DNA of 34,502 nt from Geothrix sp. (GTDB taxonomy: Bacteria; Acidobacteriota; Holophagae; Holophagales; Holophagaceae). The translations under genes were made by a program, and so were the position numbers. The stretch is taken from contig JAUXSE010000066.1 in the NCBI GenBank assembly GCA_030681515.1, positions 1 to 34,502 of the forward strand, in the 5' to 3' direction. The notes under the pieces were generated by a model. That model was not told the DNA's origin. It was given only the letters and a program-made list of their open reading frames with translations, and did no database searches. This document shows positions 23,222 through 33,775 of the stretch, one piece after another (the stretch's first letter is position 1; every line of letters starts with the position of its first letter).

Positions 23222-24172
23222 ATGGACCCCTACCTGAGCATCGTCATCCCCATCTACAACGAGGAGGAGAACATCCCCGTGCTGTGGGAGCGGCTGTCCG
23301 GGGTGATGGCGGAGCATTTCGCGGACCCGGCGAAGCCCTGGGAGATCGTGTTCACGGATGACGGCAGCCGGGACCGCAGCCTGGCCATGCTCATGGACAT
23401 CGCCCGGGCGGAGCCCCGCGTTAAGGTCGTGGAGTTCAACCGGAACTATGGCCAGCACAGCGCCATTTTCGGGGCCTTCGCCGAAGTGCGGGGCCAGGTG
23501 GTGGTGACCCTGGATGCGGATCTCCAGAATCCCCCGGAGGAGATTCCCAAACTGGTGGCCAAGGTCGAGGAGGGCTACGACGTGGTGGGCGGGTGGCGGC
23601 AGGGCCGGCAGGAGAACGACAGCTTCCTCCGCACCATGCCCAGCAAGATCGTCAACGCCATCACCCGCCGGACCACGGGGGTGAAGCTGCACGACTACGG
23701 CTGCATGTTGCGGGCCTACAGCCGCGACGTGGTGGACGCCATGCTGCTCTGCAAGGAGCGGTCGAGCTTCATCCCGGCCCTGGCCAACAGCTTCGCCAAG
23801 CGCATCACCGAGGTGCCCGTGGCCCACGCGGAGCGGGCCGCCGGGGAAAGCAAGTACGGCCTCTGGAAACTCATCAACCTCCAGTTCGACCTGCTCACCA
23901 GCTTCAGCCTCCTGCCCCTACAGATGCTCAGCGTATTCGGAGTCCTTACGGCGGCCTTCGGCTTTCTGCTGTTCATCGGCTTGGTGGTGTACCGCTTCAT
24001 GCACCCCGAGGGCACGGCCCAGGGCGTGTTCACCCTCTTCGCCATCCTCTTCTTCTTCGTGGGCTGCCAGTTCATCGCCTTCGGCCTGCTGGGCGAGTAC
24101 ATCGGCCGCATCTACCAGGAAGTGCGCGACCGGCCCCGGTACATGGTGAAGAAGGTCCATCAGGCGAAGTAG
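23222..24172 (+). CDS. Glycosyltransferase family 2, ArnC/dolichol-phosphate-sugar synthase type
   Basis: The 316-residue protein has a GT-A catalytic domain with LSIVIPIYNEEENI, the acidic substrate segment VFTDDGSRDRS, the DxD-type VVTLDADLQNPPEEIPKL and a C-terminal pair of membrane helices (about residues 235-258 and 272-295). This layout matches ArnC-like enzymes that transfer a sugar from a nucleotide to undecaprenyl phosphate. The sugar cannot be read from sequence. The start ATG at 23222 has GGAG five bases upstream; an in-frame ATG at 23180 is less likely. A terminator follows. It uses the carrier lipid made by UppS. Confidence 0.9.
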   Translation: MDPYLSIVIPIYNEEENIPVLWERLSGVMAEHFADPAKPWEIVFTDDGSRDRSLAMLMDIARAEPRVKVVEFNRNYGQHSAIFGAFAEVRGQVVVTLDADLQNPPEEIPKLVAKVEEGYDVVGGWRQGRQENDSFLRTMPSKIVNAITRRTTGVKLHDYGCMLRAYSRDVVDAMLLCKERSSFIPALANSFAKRITEVPVAHAERAAGESKYGLWKLINLQFDLLTSFSLLPLQMLSVFGVLTAAFGFLLFIGLVVYRFMHPEGTAQGVFTLFAILFFFVGCQFIAFGLLGEYIGRIYQEVRDRPRYMVKKVHQAK

Positions 24173-24186
24173 GGGTTCCAACTCTG

Positions 24187-24220
24187 CGAAAATCGCGCGC
24201 CCTGGCGCACGATTTTCGTT
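24187..24220. terminator. Intrinsic terminator between convergent genes
   Basis: A 9-bp AT-rich outer stem (CGAAAATCG at 24187-24195, CGATTTTCG at 24210-24218) encloses a GC-rich inner stem (GCGCC/GGCGC). Its right end touches the yacG stop codon. Confidence 0.75.
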
Positions 24221-24422
24221 AGGAAGAAGATTCGATGTCGTCAGTCCAGCCTTCGCCATCCTCTTCCTGGGGTTTCTCGGGGACGCGGTAGCTTTCGCTG
24301 GACCAGGCACCAAGATCCCGGGTCTGGCATCGCTCGGAGCAGAAGGGCTTGAAGGGGTTCCCCGCCCACGAGGTGGGGGTGCGGCAGGTGGGGCAGGGAC
24401 GCAGGATCATGGATGTCAGCAT
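24219..24422 (-). CDS. yacG: DNA gyrase inhibitor YacG-type zinc protein
   Basis: YacG binds the GyrB subunit and blocks gyrase binding to DNA. The 67-residue product has the four-cysteine zinc site RPCPTCRTP ... PFKPFCSERCQ and the conserved DLGAWSSESYRVP that follows. The C-terminal tail is acidic (EEDGEGWTDDIESSS), as in other YacG proteins. Three in-frame starts are possible (GTG 24428, ATG 24422, ATG 24410) and none has a clear ribosome-binding site; I use the middle one. It is divergent from dnaK. Confidence 0.88.
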   Translation of the reverse strand: MLTSMILRPCPTCRTPTSWAGNPFKPFCSERCQTRDLGAWSSESYRVPEKPQEEDGEGWTDDIESSS

Positions 24423-24482
24423 ATCCACAGGGCGGACGACATCAAGTGCGAAGAAAATATGAGTAATAATTAGAAGATTCTA

Positions 24483-24510
24483 TTGACAGGGCTTCCACAC
24501 CCCTTATGCT
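24483..24510 (+). promoter_or_regulatory. dnaK promoter
   Basis: A consensus -35 TTGACA (24483-24488) and a -10 TATGCT (24505-24510) are spaced by 16 bases, with an A/T-rich stretch (24449-24482) resembling an UP element upstream. The bases CCCCTTAT at the -10 side also partly resemble a heat-shock sigma -10 (CCCCAT). A half-site GCTCAAG (24508-24514) matches six of seven bases of one arm of the HspR operator (CTTGAGT-N7-ACTCAAG); the other arm is absent. Confidence 0.65.
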
Positions 24511-24513
24511 CAA

Positions 24514-24548
24514 GAGGTCCAGGGTGGGCGAAGCCCGGCTTGGACCTC
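24514..24548 (+). promoter_or_regulatory. Hairpin in the dnaK 5' UTR
   Basis: GAGGTCCA (24514-24521) pairs with TGGACCTC (24541-24548), and an inner GGGC/GCCC stem closes a GAA loop. The Shine-Dalgarno CGGAGG (24551-24556) starts three bases after the hairpin. It could stabilise the mRNA or influence initiation; no function is shown. Confidence 0.5.
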
Positions 24549-24562
24549 AACGGAGGCACCAC

Positions 24563-26458
<1,896 letters not shown>

Positions 26459-26462
26459 CCTT

Positions 26463-26504
26463 CGCAGAAAAAGGGGGAGCCGCGGGGCTCCCCCTTTTTC
26501 TGCG
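26463..26504. terminator. Terminator after dnaK
   Basis: A perfect 19-bp stem (26463-26481 with 26486-26504) and a 4-base loop, with A5 and T5 runs within the arms around GGGGGAGCC/GGCTCCCCC. It separates dnaK from dnaJ, so dnaJ probably depends on read-through or its own promoter. Confidence 0.9.
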
Positions 26505-26536
26505 CGAATGAAATCTTAGTGCCATACACTAAAGCC

Positions 26537-27598
26537 ATGTCCCACCCCGATTACTACAAGATCCTGGGCCTGCCCAAGACGGCCTCGGGCGAGGAGATCA
26601 AGAAGGCGTACCGCAAGCTGGCGCGGAAGCACCATCCGGATCTGAACCCGGGGGACGCGAAGGCCGAGGCCGAGTTCAAGAAGCTGGCCGAGGCCAACGA
26701 TGTGCTGTCGGATTCTGAAAAGCGGAAGAACTACGATGCCTATGGGGATCCGAATGGTCCTGGCGCCCAGGCCCCGCCAGGCTTCCATCAGGGCGGCGGC
26801 TTCTCCTTCGAAGATGTGTTCGCGGGTTTCGGCGGCCGTCCCCTCCGGCATGGACCCGAGCGCGGCGAGGATCTGGTCCACGCGGTGCGGCTGGGCTTCA
26901 AGGAAGCCTTCGAGGGGAAGCGCTTCAGCCTGCGGGTGAACCGCTCCGAGCCCTGCCTGGCCTGCCGCGGCACCGGGGAGGCCAACCGGAAACCGGAGAT
27001 GTGCCGCACCTGCCAGGGCAAGGGCAAGGTGGGGGGCGGATCGGGTTTCCTTTCCTTCGGCCACGCCTGTCCGGACTGCGGGGGCCGCGGCTCCAAGGCC
27101 CCGGCCTGCCCCGATTGCGGCGGAGCCGGGCGCCACGCGCGGCAGGAGACCGTCACCATCGCCATCCCGGCGGGGGTGGAGGATGGCGCCCGGTTGAGGG
27201 TGGCGGGCAAGGGCGAAGCGGGGCGGCGTGGCGGTGGGCCCGGCGACCTCTTCCTTCAGATCAGCATGGAGCCCGACGCCCGGTTCGAACGCAAGGGACC
27301 GAACCTCTATGTGCGGCTGCCCATCAGTTTTTCCGAGGCGGCCCTGGGGGCCAAGGTGGATGTGCCCACGCCGGACGGCCAGCAGACCATCAAGGTTCCC
27401 CCGGGCACCCAGACCGGCGCCCGTTTGCGGCTCAAGGGACAGGGCATGCCGATCCCGCGAAGCAGCCAGCGCGGGGATCTCATCGCCGAGGTGGCCCTGG
27501 TGACGCCGGTGATCCAGGACGAGCGCAGCAAGGAGCTGCTGAGGGAGCTGGCGGAGATCAATGATGTGGAAGTAAGAAAGCAGCGGAGTGCCACATGA
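26537..27598 (+). CDS. dnaJ: Chaperone DnaJ (Hsp40)
   Basis: DnaJ delivers substrates to DnaK and stimulates its ATPase. The 353-residue protein has an N-terminal J domain ([23 protein letters not shown] motif in KHHPDLNPG), a Gly/Phe-rich linker (residues about 75-100) and a zinc domain with four CxxCxGxG repeats ([32 protein letters not shown]). A C-terminal substrate-binding region includes [10 protein letters not shown] and LRLKGQGMP. The start is the ATG at 26537 (MSHPDYYK). The gene lies 78 bases after dnaK, across a terminator, and its TGA overlaps the hspR ATG (ATGA). Confidence 0.96.
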   Translation: MSHPDYYKILGLPKTASGEEIKKAYRKLARKHHPDLNPGDAKAEAEFKKLAEANDVLSDSEKRKNYDAYGDPNGPGAQAPPGFHQGGGFSFEDVFAGFGGRPLRHGPERGEDLVHAVRLGFKEAFEGKRFSLRVNRSEPCLACRGTGEANRKPEMCRTCQGKGKVGGGSGFLSFGHACPDCGGRGSKAPACPDCGGAGRHARQETVTIAIPAGVEDGARLRVAGKGEAGRRGGGPGDLFLQISMEPDARFERKGPNLYVRLPISFSEAALGAKVDVPTPDGQQTIKVPPGTQTGARLRLKGQGMPIPRSSQRGDLIAEVALVTPVIQDERSKELLRELAEINDVEVRKQRSAT

Positions 27599-27975
27599 GT
27601 TCCCGGGATCCCAGAATGGGCGCCTACATGATCGGCGTGGTGTCCCTGCGCTACGGCGTGCATCCGCAGACCCTGCGGCTCTATGAGCGCGAAGGCCTGC
27701 TCGCCCCCAGCCGCACCGAAGGCAAGACGCGCCTCTATAGCGACGAGGATCTGGAGCGATTGGAATTCATCCTCAACCTGACGCGGGATCTGGGCGTGAA
27801 TCTGGCCGGGGTGGAAGTGGTGCTCGGACTGCGGGACCGCCTGGGCCGCATGCAGGAGGATCTGGAGCGCCTGGCCCAGGCGCTGGAGGCCGCGGGCCTG
27901 AAAGACGCGCCCCGGCCCGCCTCGGCCACGGGCCTGGTGAAGCTCGCCTCCCACGGGCTCCGGAAGCGTTCGTGA
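27595..27975 (+). CDS. hspR: HspR-like MerR-family heat-shock regulator
   Basis: HspR represses dnaK operons by binding HAIR operators, with DnaK as co-repressor. The 126-residue protein has a MerR helix-turn-helix ([40 protein letters not shown]) and the HspR-typical continuation [21 protein letters not shown], then a coiled-coil dimerisation tail. It lacks the cysteines of metal-sensing MerR proteins. The position directly after dnaJ with an ATGA overlap supports this identity. Only a half-match to a HAIR site is visible before dnaK, so its operator needs confirmation. Confidence 0.88.
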   Translation: MSSRDPRMGAYMIGVVSLRYGVHPQTLRLYEREGLLAPSRTEGKTRLYSDEDLERLEFILNLTRDLGVNLAGVEVVLGLRDRLGRMQEDLERLAQALEAAGLKDAPRPASATGLVKLASHGLRKRS

Positions 27976-27982
27976 CGCGAGG

Positions 27983-28012
27983 TTCCTGGCCGTGCGGATC
28001 GCTTGCTATGCT
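27983..28012 (+). promoter_or_regulatory. Possible promoter before the sigma factor gene
   Basis: A weak -35 TTCCTG (27983-27988) and a -10 TATGCT (28007-28012) are spaced by 18 bases. The -10 hexamer is identical to that of dnaK. The GTG start of the sigma factor follows 22 bases later. Confidence 0.3.
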
Positions 28013-28034
28013 GATGCTTCCCCCTAGGTGATCC

Positions 28035-28901
28035 GTGCCCCTCCGGCATCTCGAAGAGCGTTCGCTCGACAAGTACTTCGATTCGATCCGCCACCTGCCC
28101 CTGCTCACGGCGGAGGAGGAGCGCATCAACGGACGCCTCTGGCAGTACGACCGGAACCCCGAAGGCCTGCGCAAGCTGGTGGAGGGCAATCTGCGCTTCG
28201 TGGTGAAGGAGGCACGCAAGTTCGAGGGCATGGGCCTCGATCTGCTGGATCTCATCAGCGAGGGCAACCTGGGCCTCATCGAGGCCGCCAAGCGCTACGA
28301 TCCCGAGCGCCTGAACAAGTTCCTGACCTACGCCTCGTGGTGGGTGCGGCAGGCGATCTTCCACGCCCTGGCCGAGCACGGGAACAAGATCCGGCTGCCC
28401 CAGAAGGTGGCGGGCCATCTGGTGCAGCTCAATCGCGTGACCCAGAAGCTCAGCCAGGCCCTGGGCCGCCCGCCCATGCTTCAGGAAATCGCCACGGCCA
28501 CGGGCCTGAAGATCGAGGAGGTGGAGCGGCTGCAGGTACTCCAGCAGACGACCTCCACCATCTCCACCGAACAGGGGCTCGGGGATTCCGACCTCACCGT
28601 GGGCGACAGCCTGGAGCAGGAGGTCGAGCCCTCCGCCATGCACACGCTGGACCAGGAGTCCTTCCTGGAGCAGATCCAGGCCAGCCTGGCCTCGCTGAGC
28701 CAGAAGGAGCGCACGATCATTTCGCTGCACTTCGGCATCGGCGGCGAGGATCCCCTGACCCTTGAGCAGATCGGCAAGCGCTTCGATCCGCCCATCTCCC
28801 GCGAGCGCGTGCGCCAGCTGGAGGAACGGGCCTTCTCCCGCATCCGCGAGCGCCGCCGCGAGGTGCTGGGCGGCTTCCTGCGCGGGGGGGACGGGCCATG
28901 A
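28035..28901 (+). CDS. RNA polymerase sigma-70 family factor (group 2-like)
   Basis: The 288-residue sigma factor lacks region 1.1 but has region 1.2 (SLDKYFDSIRHLPLLTAEEE), region 2 (EGNLGLIEAAKRYDPERLNK, then FLTYASWWVRQAIFHAL), region 3 and region 4.2 (LTLEQIGKRFDPPISRERVR, then QLEERAFSRIR). In region 2.4 the usual RQAIxRA reads RQAIFHA, and region 4.2 has a few extra residues before the recognition helix, so promoter preference may differ from the main sigma. The start GTG at 28035 has AGGTG four bases upstream. Coming directly after dnaJ-hspR, a stress role is plausible but inferred. It overlaps the next gene by four bases. Confidence 0.92.
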   Translation: MPLRHLEERSLDKYFDSIRHLPLLTAEEERINGRLWQYDRNPEGLRKLVEGNLRFVVKEARKFEGMGLDLLDLISEGNLGLIEAAKRYDPERLNKFLTYASWWVRQAIFHALAEHGNKIRLPQKVAGHLVQLNRVTQKLSQALGRPPMLQEIATATGLKIEEVERLQVLQQTTSTISTEQGLGDSDLTVGDSLEQEVEPSAMHTLDQESFLEQIQASLASLSQKERTIISLHFGIGGEDPLTLEQIGKRFDPPISRERVRQLEERAFSRIRERRREVLGGFLRGGDGP

Positions 28902-29785
28902 GGGGCCGTCCCGACTGCCCCCGCTGCCAAGGCAAGGGCCTGGTCTTCGATCCGGATCCCCGGAAGCCGGTGCTCGTCTGCGGCTGCACGGCGGACCTGG
29001 CGCCGGATGCGGAAACCCTGGGCCTCCCCTCGCGGTACCGCGAGGCGGACTTCGTCCGCTTCTGGAAATGGTGGAACAACGTGCAGGCCAGCACGGCCCG
29101 CGCCCTGCTCGACCGCGTGGCGGACCTGGAGGATCTGCTGTCCCGCCCGGTGGACGAGGTCGGCGAACTGGAGGGCCGCGAGGATCTCGTGAAGCTGCTC
29201 CAGGCCCTGCGCAAGAAGCCCGAACACGGCATCCGCCCCGCTGGTGCCGAAGGCCTGGCCCAGTGGGCCACGACCGGGAAGCACAAATTCCGTCATGGTT
29301 GGGAGCTGTGGTGGATCCACGGCCCCGCCCAGAGCGGCCGCAGCACCCTCGCCGCGGCGGCCCTGCGGGCCTGGACCGAGCGCGTCGGCCGGGGGGGGAG
29401 CTTCGTATCCGTGCGCACCCTCAGCCAGGCCATCAAGGATGTCTATCACGATGTGCGCAGCTTCCAGAATCAGGCCTTCCAGAGCGTCCGCGACCTCATC
29501 GAGCCGCTCCAGGATGTGCCCCTGCTCGTGCTGGACGACTGGGACCGCATGGATTCCGATATCCGCGTGGCCCAGGCCCTGGCCCAGCTGCTGGATCATC
29601 GCTACAGCGAAGAGTTGCCCACCCTCCTCACCGCGTCCTATCCGCCCGAAGCCATGGACCGCCGCGAGAACCACCCCCTCGTCCGGCTGGAGGACAGCAG
29701 CCTGTTCGAGCGGCTGCGGGGCGCCGAGCGCGTGGAGATGGTGCCCGCCCTCAAGCCCTGGATTGACCGCGTGGAACACGGTTGA
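28898..29785 (+). CDS. DnaC/IstB-like AAA+ ATPase with N-terminal zinc ribbon and altered Walker A
   Basis: The 295-residue protein starts with a zinc-binding head (C7, C10, C28, C30) and continues with a helical region, followed by an AAA+ core. The P-loop at about residues 142-150 reads GPAQSGRST: Arg148 replaces the Lys that contacts ATP phosphates. The Walker B is LLVLDDWD (D213, D214). The C-terminal part has an LFERLRG segment resembling the sensor-2 region of helicase loaders. Zinc ribbon plus AAA+ is typical of primosomal DnaC/DnaI-type helicase loaders; the Lys to Arg change suggests weak or no ATP hydrolysis. It overlaps the sigma gene (ATGA) and is three bases from the exporter. 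Confidence 0.78.
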   Translation: MRGRPDCPRCQGKGLVFDPDPRKPVLVCGCTADLAPDAETLGLPSRYREADFVRFWKWWNNVQASTARALLDRVADLEDLLSRPVDEVGELEGREDLVKLLQALRKKPEHGIRPAGAEGLAQWATTGKHKFRHGWELWWIHGPAQSGRSTLAAAALRAWTERVGRGGSFVSVRTLSQAIKDVYHDVRSFQNQAFQSVRDLIEPLQDVPLLVLDDWDRMDSDIRVAQALAQLLDHRYSEELPTLLTASYPPEAMDRRENHPLVRLEDSSLFERLRGAERVEMVPALKPWIDRVEHG

Positions 29786-29788
29786 TCC

Positions 29789-32338
29789 ATGAAAGCCCTG
29801 CTGCGCGGCCTGCTCCGTCTGCACCTCTCCCGCTCGCGGGGACTGTGGTTCATCATGGCGGGCCTGACCCTCCTCCTGGGCTGGGGCACGCTGCGGGTGG
29901 AGCGCGCCCTGGATCTCATGAGCCTCCTGCCCTCGGAGCATCCGGCGGTGCGGGCCAACCTCGAAGCGGGCGTGGGCCAGCAGGAACTGCTCTGGCTGGT
30001 GGCCGAGGGCGGAGAGGCGGATCTGGAGGCCCGGCGCGCCTGGGCCGAGGGCCTGGTGGACCGCCTGCTCACGGAGGGGAACCTGCCCTTGAACGGGCTG
30101 GCCGCGGAGGGCCGCCTGTCGGATTCCATCCCGGTCCCGGGCCCCGGCGGCGTGAGTCCCTGGCCCGCGCTGCTGGCGGTGGGCGCCATCGCGGAGGGCG
30201 ATGCCGCCGTGAGCCGCCTCACCACGGAAACCCTCTACGCGCTGGCCCCCGCCTGGCTTGGAGACCGCCTCGCCCCATTGAAAGACCCGGCGGAACTTCA
30301 GCGCCGCCTGCAAGCCACAGCCAGGGCCTTGGCCTCGCCCGAGCCCCTGCCCGCGGCCCTGGCCCGGCTCGATCCCCTGGGCCTGCGGGATCTCGCGCCC
30401 CAGAACGGCGAGGGCATGGCCAGGGCCACGGAACTGGGACGGGCCTTCACCCTGCGGATACGAACCGGCTATTTCGAAACCAAGGACGGCCGCTTCGTGA
30501 TGCTGCCCCTGGTGGCGAGCTTCCCGGCCACGGACGCCAAGGCCACCACCCGCGCCATGGTGTGGCTGGGACGGGGGGCCCGCGGACCGCTGCCGGCCTC
30601 CGGGGGCCTGCGGGAGGCCGAGGCCGCGCTGGCTCCCACCGAAGGCCGCGCCTTCGCCATCCAGATCACGGGGGCTCACGCCATCACGGCCTGGGAATCC
30701 CACCGCCTCACCGTGGAAGTGCTGCTGAGCCTCGGCCTCAGCTTCCTCCTCATCGGCCTCGTCTACTGGCTGGGTTTCCGCACCCTGGCAGGCTACGGCT
30801 TCGTCATGGTCCCGCTGCTCATCGGCATGTTCTGGGCCCTGGGACTCACGGGCTGGGTGCTGGGCCGGGTGAACCTCATGGCCGCGGGCTTCGGCGCGGT
30901 GCTGCTGGGCGTGGGCGACGATGTGGGCATCCTGCTCTTCAGCCGGTACCGGGACGAACGCCGCTCGGGCCGGACCAAGGCCCGGGCCCTGCGGGCGGCC
31001 CTGCTGGGCACGGGGCCGGGCGTGGTGGCGGGGGCCCTGGCCACGGCCCTGGCCTTCCTGGCCCTGGCCTTCGCGCCCTTCCCGGGCATGCGCGACCTGG
31101 GCCTCACCACCGGGCTGGGGCTGCTGGCCTGCCTCGTCGCCACCTTCCTGGTGCTGCCGCCGCTCCTGATCGGGCTGGATCGCGGCACGGGCACCTTCGC
31201 GCCGGGGCCGGCCCTTCCCTCTAAGCCCCGGCATCGCTGGGCCCCCTGGGCGGCCCTCGGCCTGCTGCTCCTGGCCCTGGCCGGCGCGCCCCGCACCCGC
31301 TGGGAAGAGGATCTCCGCCGCTTCCGGGCCCAGGGCAACCCTGCGCTGTCCCTGCAGGAGCGCCTGACGCGGAACCTGGGCGCCAGCCTGCAACCCCTGG
31401 CCCTCCAGATCCCGCTGGAGGATCCCGATCGCCTGCCCGCGCGGTGGAACAAGCTGAGTCCCATCCTCCGGGAGGCCGGATTGCCGGTGCCCGACTGGAA
31501 GACCCTCGATCCCGAGCTGCGCCATGTGCTGGGTTCCGAGACCTGGCGCCGGCAGGTGCTGGAAGCCGCGGCCAAGGCGGGCCTGGATCCCGCGGGTCTG
31601 GAGGGCCCCCTCTCGGCCCTGGCCGCCGCCGCGGCGGATCCGGGCCAGCCCGTGCGGGCCCTGCAGGCGCTGCTGCCCCGGGCCACCGAGCCCCAGGAAC
31701 ACCATCCCTGGAACCTGTGGGACGGCTTCCGCCGGGGCCGCCAGCTCCCGCCCCTGGCGCCCACCCTGACGGTGCCCCTCAGACTGGATGAAGCGTCCCT
31801 CGTCCGGCTGACCCCCGTGGTCGAGGCCGCCGGGGGCCGCTTCGTGGGCACCCAGCCCCTCTTCCGCGTGGTGAAGGGCATCGCCAAAGAGGCCGTGCAG
31901 GATGCCGTGCTGCTGGCCCTGGCGGGAATCTTCGCGGTCATCGCCTTCTTCGGGCGCAGCCTGCGCTTCGCCCTCTACGCCCTGGTGCCCCTGCTGGCCA
32001 GCCAGGCGGGCGTCTTCGGGGCCCTGGGCTGGGGCGGAGAACCGCTCACCTTCCTGTCCCTCATGGCCATCCCCATCGCCCTGGGCGTCAGCGTGGATAC
32101 CGCCTTCAACCTGCTGCACCGCGCCCGGGGCGAAGCCGACGCGCCCCAGCGCGTGGCCCGCGTGAACGCCGTATGCGCCGGCACCACCCTCGCCGGGTTC
32201 GGCGGCATGGTCTTCAGCAGCTACCGCGGCCTGCGGGGCCTGGGCCTCGCCTGCCTGGGCGGCGTGGCCCTGGCCCTGGCCCTCACCCAGTGGCTGCTGC
32301 CCGTGCTGCTGGAGAAGTGGCCGCTGGAGAAGAAGTGA
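29789..32338 (+). CDS. RND/MMPL-family exporter (HpnN-like)
   Basis: The 849-residue membrane protein has the two-fold RND layout. One helix near residues 18-36 is followed by a large periplasmic domain, five helices at about 310-460, another helix and second periplasmic domain (about 485-705), and five helices at about 705-845. Sequence in the first helix bundle (LMAAGFGAVLLGVGDDVGILL) and its counterpart in the second (LMAIPIALGVSVDTAFNLLH) carry the acidic residues that take part in proton coupling. HpnN transports hopanoids to the outer membrane; the substrate here is not certain because no hopanoid genes are in view. The ATG lies three bases after the ATPase stop. Confidence 0.85.
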   Translation: MKALLRGLLRLHLSRSRGLWFIMAGLTLLLGWGTLRVERALDLMSLLPSEHPAVRANLEAGVGQQELLWLVAEGGEADLEARRAWAEGLVDRLLTEGNLPLNGLAAEGRLSDSIPVPGPGGVSPWPALLAVGAIAEGDAAVSRLTTETLYALAPAWLGDRLAPLKDPAELQRRLQATARALASPEPLPAALARLDPLGLRDLAPQNGEGMARATELGRAFTLRIRTGYFETKDGRFVMLPLVASFPATDAKATTRAMVWLGRGARGPLPASGGLREAEAALAPTEGRAFAIQITGAHAITAWESHRLTVEVLLSLGLSFLLIGLVYWLGFRTLAGYGFVMVPLLIGMFWALGLTGWVLGRVNLMAAGFGAVLLGVGDDVGILLFSRYRDERRSGRTKARALRAALLGTGPGVVAGALATALAFLALAFAPFPGMRDLGLTTGLGLLACLVATFLVLPPLLIGLDRGTGTFAPGPALPSKPRHRWAPWAALGLLLLALAGAPRTRWEEDLRRFRAQGNPALSLQERLTRNLGASLQPLALQIPLEDPDRLPARWNKLSPILREAGLPVPDWKTLDPELRHVLGSETWRRQVLEAAAKAGLDPAGLEGPLSALAAAAADPGQPVRALQALLPRATEPQEHHPWNLWDGFRRGRQLPPLAPTLTVPLRLDEASLVRLTPVVEAAGGRFVGTQPLFRVVKGIAKEAVQDAVLLALAGIFAVIAFFGRSLRFALYALVPLLASQAGVFGALGWGGEPLTFLSLMAIPIALGVSVDTAFNLLHRARGEADAPQRVARVNAVCAGTTLAGFGGMVFSSYRGLRGLGLACLGGVALALALTQWLLPVLLEKWPLEKK

Positions 32339-33399
32339 ATCCGCTGAATGACCTGCTGCAAACCTCCCTCGCCAAGGGCCCCGTCCCCGCCGCCGAGGTG
32401 ATGGCCCTGGGGCTCTACCACCCGGAGCATGGCTATTACCGTCGGCAGACGGGCCCCTGGGGCTTCGATGGCAAGGACTACTACACGGCGCTGGACCTGG
32501 GGCCCCTGCTGGGGCAGACCATCGCCCTGCGGCTGGAGGCGGCCTGGGAGCGGCTGGATCGGCCCGCGCCGTTCACGGCCCTGGAGCCCGGCGCGGGCCG
32601 CGGCTGGCTGGGCCGCGATGTGCTGAACGCCGTCAGTAGACCTTTTGCAGAAGCGCTCGTCTACATCCACCGCGACGACAACCCCGCCGCCCGCCGCGCA
32701 GCCGAAGAAGCCCTGGCGCCTTTCCTCACGACAAATCGCGCGCGATTTGTCGCCGAGACGGAATCTCTGGCGCCTTTCACCGGCGCGATTTTCAGCAACG
32801 AGCTCTTCGACGCCCTGCCCGCCCAGCCCTGGCGGTGGGAGAGCGAGCGCTGGACGCGCGAGGTGCTGACCGCGAGTGGTCCCGAATGGCAGGCGGCGGA
32901 GCCCGGCGAAGCCGGGGCGTGGTTTGCGGCGCAGACCGACGGTCTGGAGCCCCGGGACGGCAGCATCTGGTGCGAGGCCCTGCCCCGCCTGGTGCATGAA
33001 CTGACGTCACCTCTGGAGGCGGGCCTGTTCCTGGCGGTGGACTACGGCGAATCCGCCGATCGCCTGCTGGCCAAGGGCGCCGACCTGCGCCGCTTCAAGG
33101 CCCACAGCGTGGATGGCAAGTGGCACGAGGATCTGGGCGAGGCCGATCTGACGGCGGACGTGGACTTCACGCGGTTGGCCCACCTGCTCGAAGGGGAGGG
33201 CTTTTCGAACCTAGGCCACGTGGAGCTGAGCAGGTGGATCCGCACGCACGCGCCGCTGGATCAGTGGGGCGCCGAATGGATGAGCCTGCCCGAAGCCGAC
33301 CGCATGCAACGCACCGAGAACCTCCTCCAGCTCACCCTCCCCGGCATGATGGGCAGCCGGTTCCGGGTGCTGGAGGGGTGGAAGGAAAAGATAGATTAA
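32335..33399 (+). CDS. SAM-dependent methyltransferase, MidA/NDUFAF7 family
   Basis: The 354-residue protein belongs to the DUF185/Methyltransf_28 family, whose mitochondrial member methylates an arginine of complex I. Signatures are MALGLYHPEHGYYRR, DYYTALDLGPLLGQ, the SAM-binding LEPGAGRGWLG, SNELFDALP, LAVDYGES and VDFTRLA near the end. The protein substrate in bacteria is unknown. The start GTG at 32335 overlaps the exporter stop (GTGA) and has GGAG five bases upstream; an apparent longer frame begins inside the exporter gene. No signal peptide, so it acts in the cytoplasm. It is the last gene of the series. Confidence 0.9.
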   Translation: MNPLNDLLQTSLAKGPVPAAEVMALGLYHPEHGYYRRQTGPWGFDGKDYYTALDLGPLLGQTIALRLEAAWERLDRPAPFTALEPGAGRGWLGRDVLNAVSRPFAEALVYIHRDDNPAARRAAEEALAPFLTTNRARFVAETESLAPFTGAIFSNELFDALPAQPWRWESERWTREVLTASGPEWQAAEPGEAGAWFAAQTDGLEPRDGSIWCEALPRLVHELTSPLEAGLFLAVDYGESADRLLAKGADLRRFKAHSVDGKWHEDLGEADLTADVDFTRLAHLLEGEGFSNLGHVELSRWIRTHAPLDQWGAEWMSLPEADRMQRTENLLQLTLPGMMGSRFRVLEGWKEKID

Positions 33400-33775
33400 C
33401 CACCGATGAACTCCGATACTGGAATGATGAACACCGAAGGGACTTGGTCGATGCTTCGTCAGGGTCAGCCTTTGGCCAATAGACCCATGCTTGTGCCCGA
33501 CGCATTCAGGCTATCCTCTCGCCACTGCCAGGGGAGCCTTCTCAGGGTGGATCAGAATGGGGCGTTTGAATTCCTTATCCACGGTGGCGCCGGTCACAAG
33601 ACGTATAAGGCATCATCGTGGGCAGGTTCGCCGAGTAGGCATTTCCGGCAAGGCCAGCCCAGTCCAGCCATCCTGACGGGCCGACCGCCTGGGGGACCAC
33701 CAACTTGCTTCAAGTTCTGTTCGGTCCGTCTCCCATCCCTCATCAGCTAACTCAAGACTATTTCCGGAGGCCAAA
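33400..33775. other. Gene-free region before the lipoprotein gene
   Basis: About 375 bases show no convincing gene; the open frames here lack ribosome-binding sites and family features. Near 33400-33450 the words ACCGATGAACTCCGAT and GATGAACACCGAAG resemble degenerate copies of intergenic repeats. GC content falls relative to the upstream operon. Confidence 0.6.

Noticed and set aside
24494-24514. Complete HAIR operator for HspR at dnaK
   Set aside because: Only one half-site (GCTCAAG) matches; the expected CTTGAGT seven bases upstream is not there.
28481-32119. A 1212-codon open frame on the minus strand opposite the sigma, ATPase and exporter genes
   Set aside because: It is rich in Gly, Gln, Arg and His, has no domain pattern and lies antisense to well-supported genes; long antisense frames are expected in GC-rich DNA.
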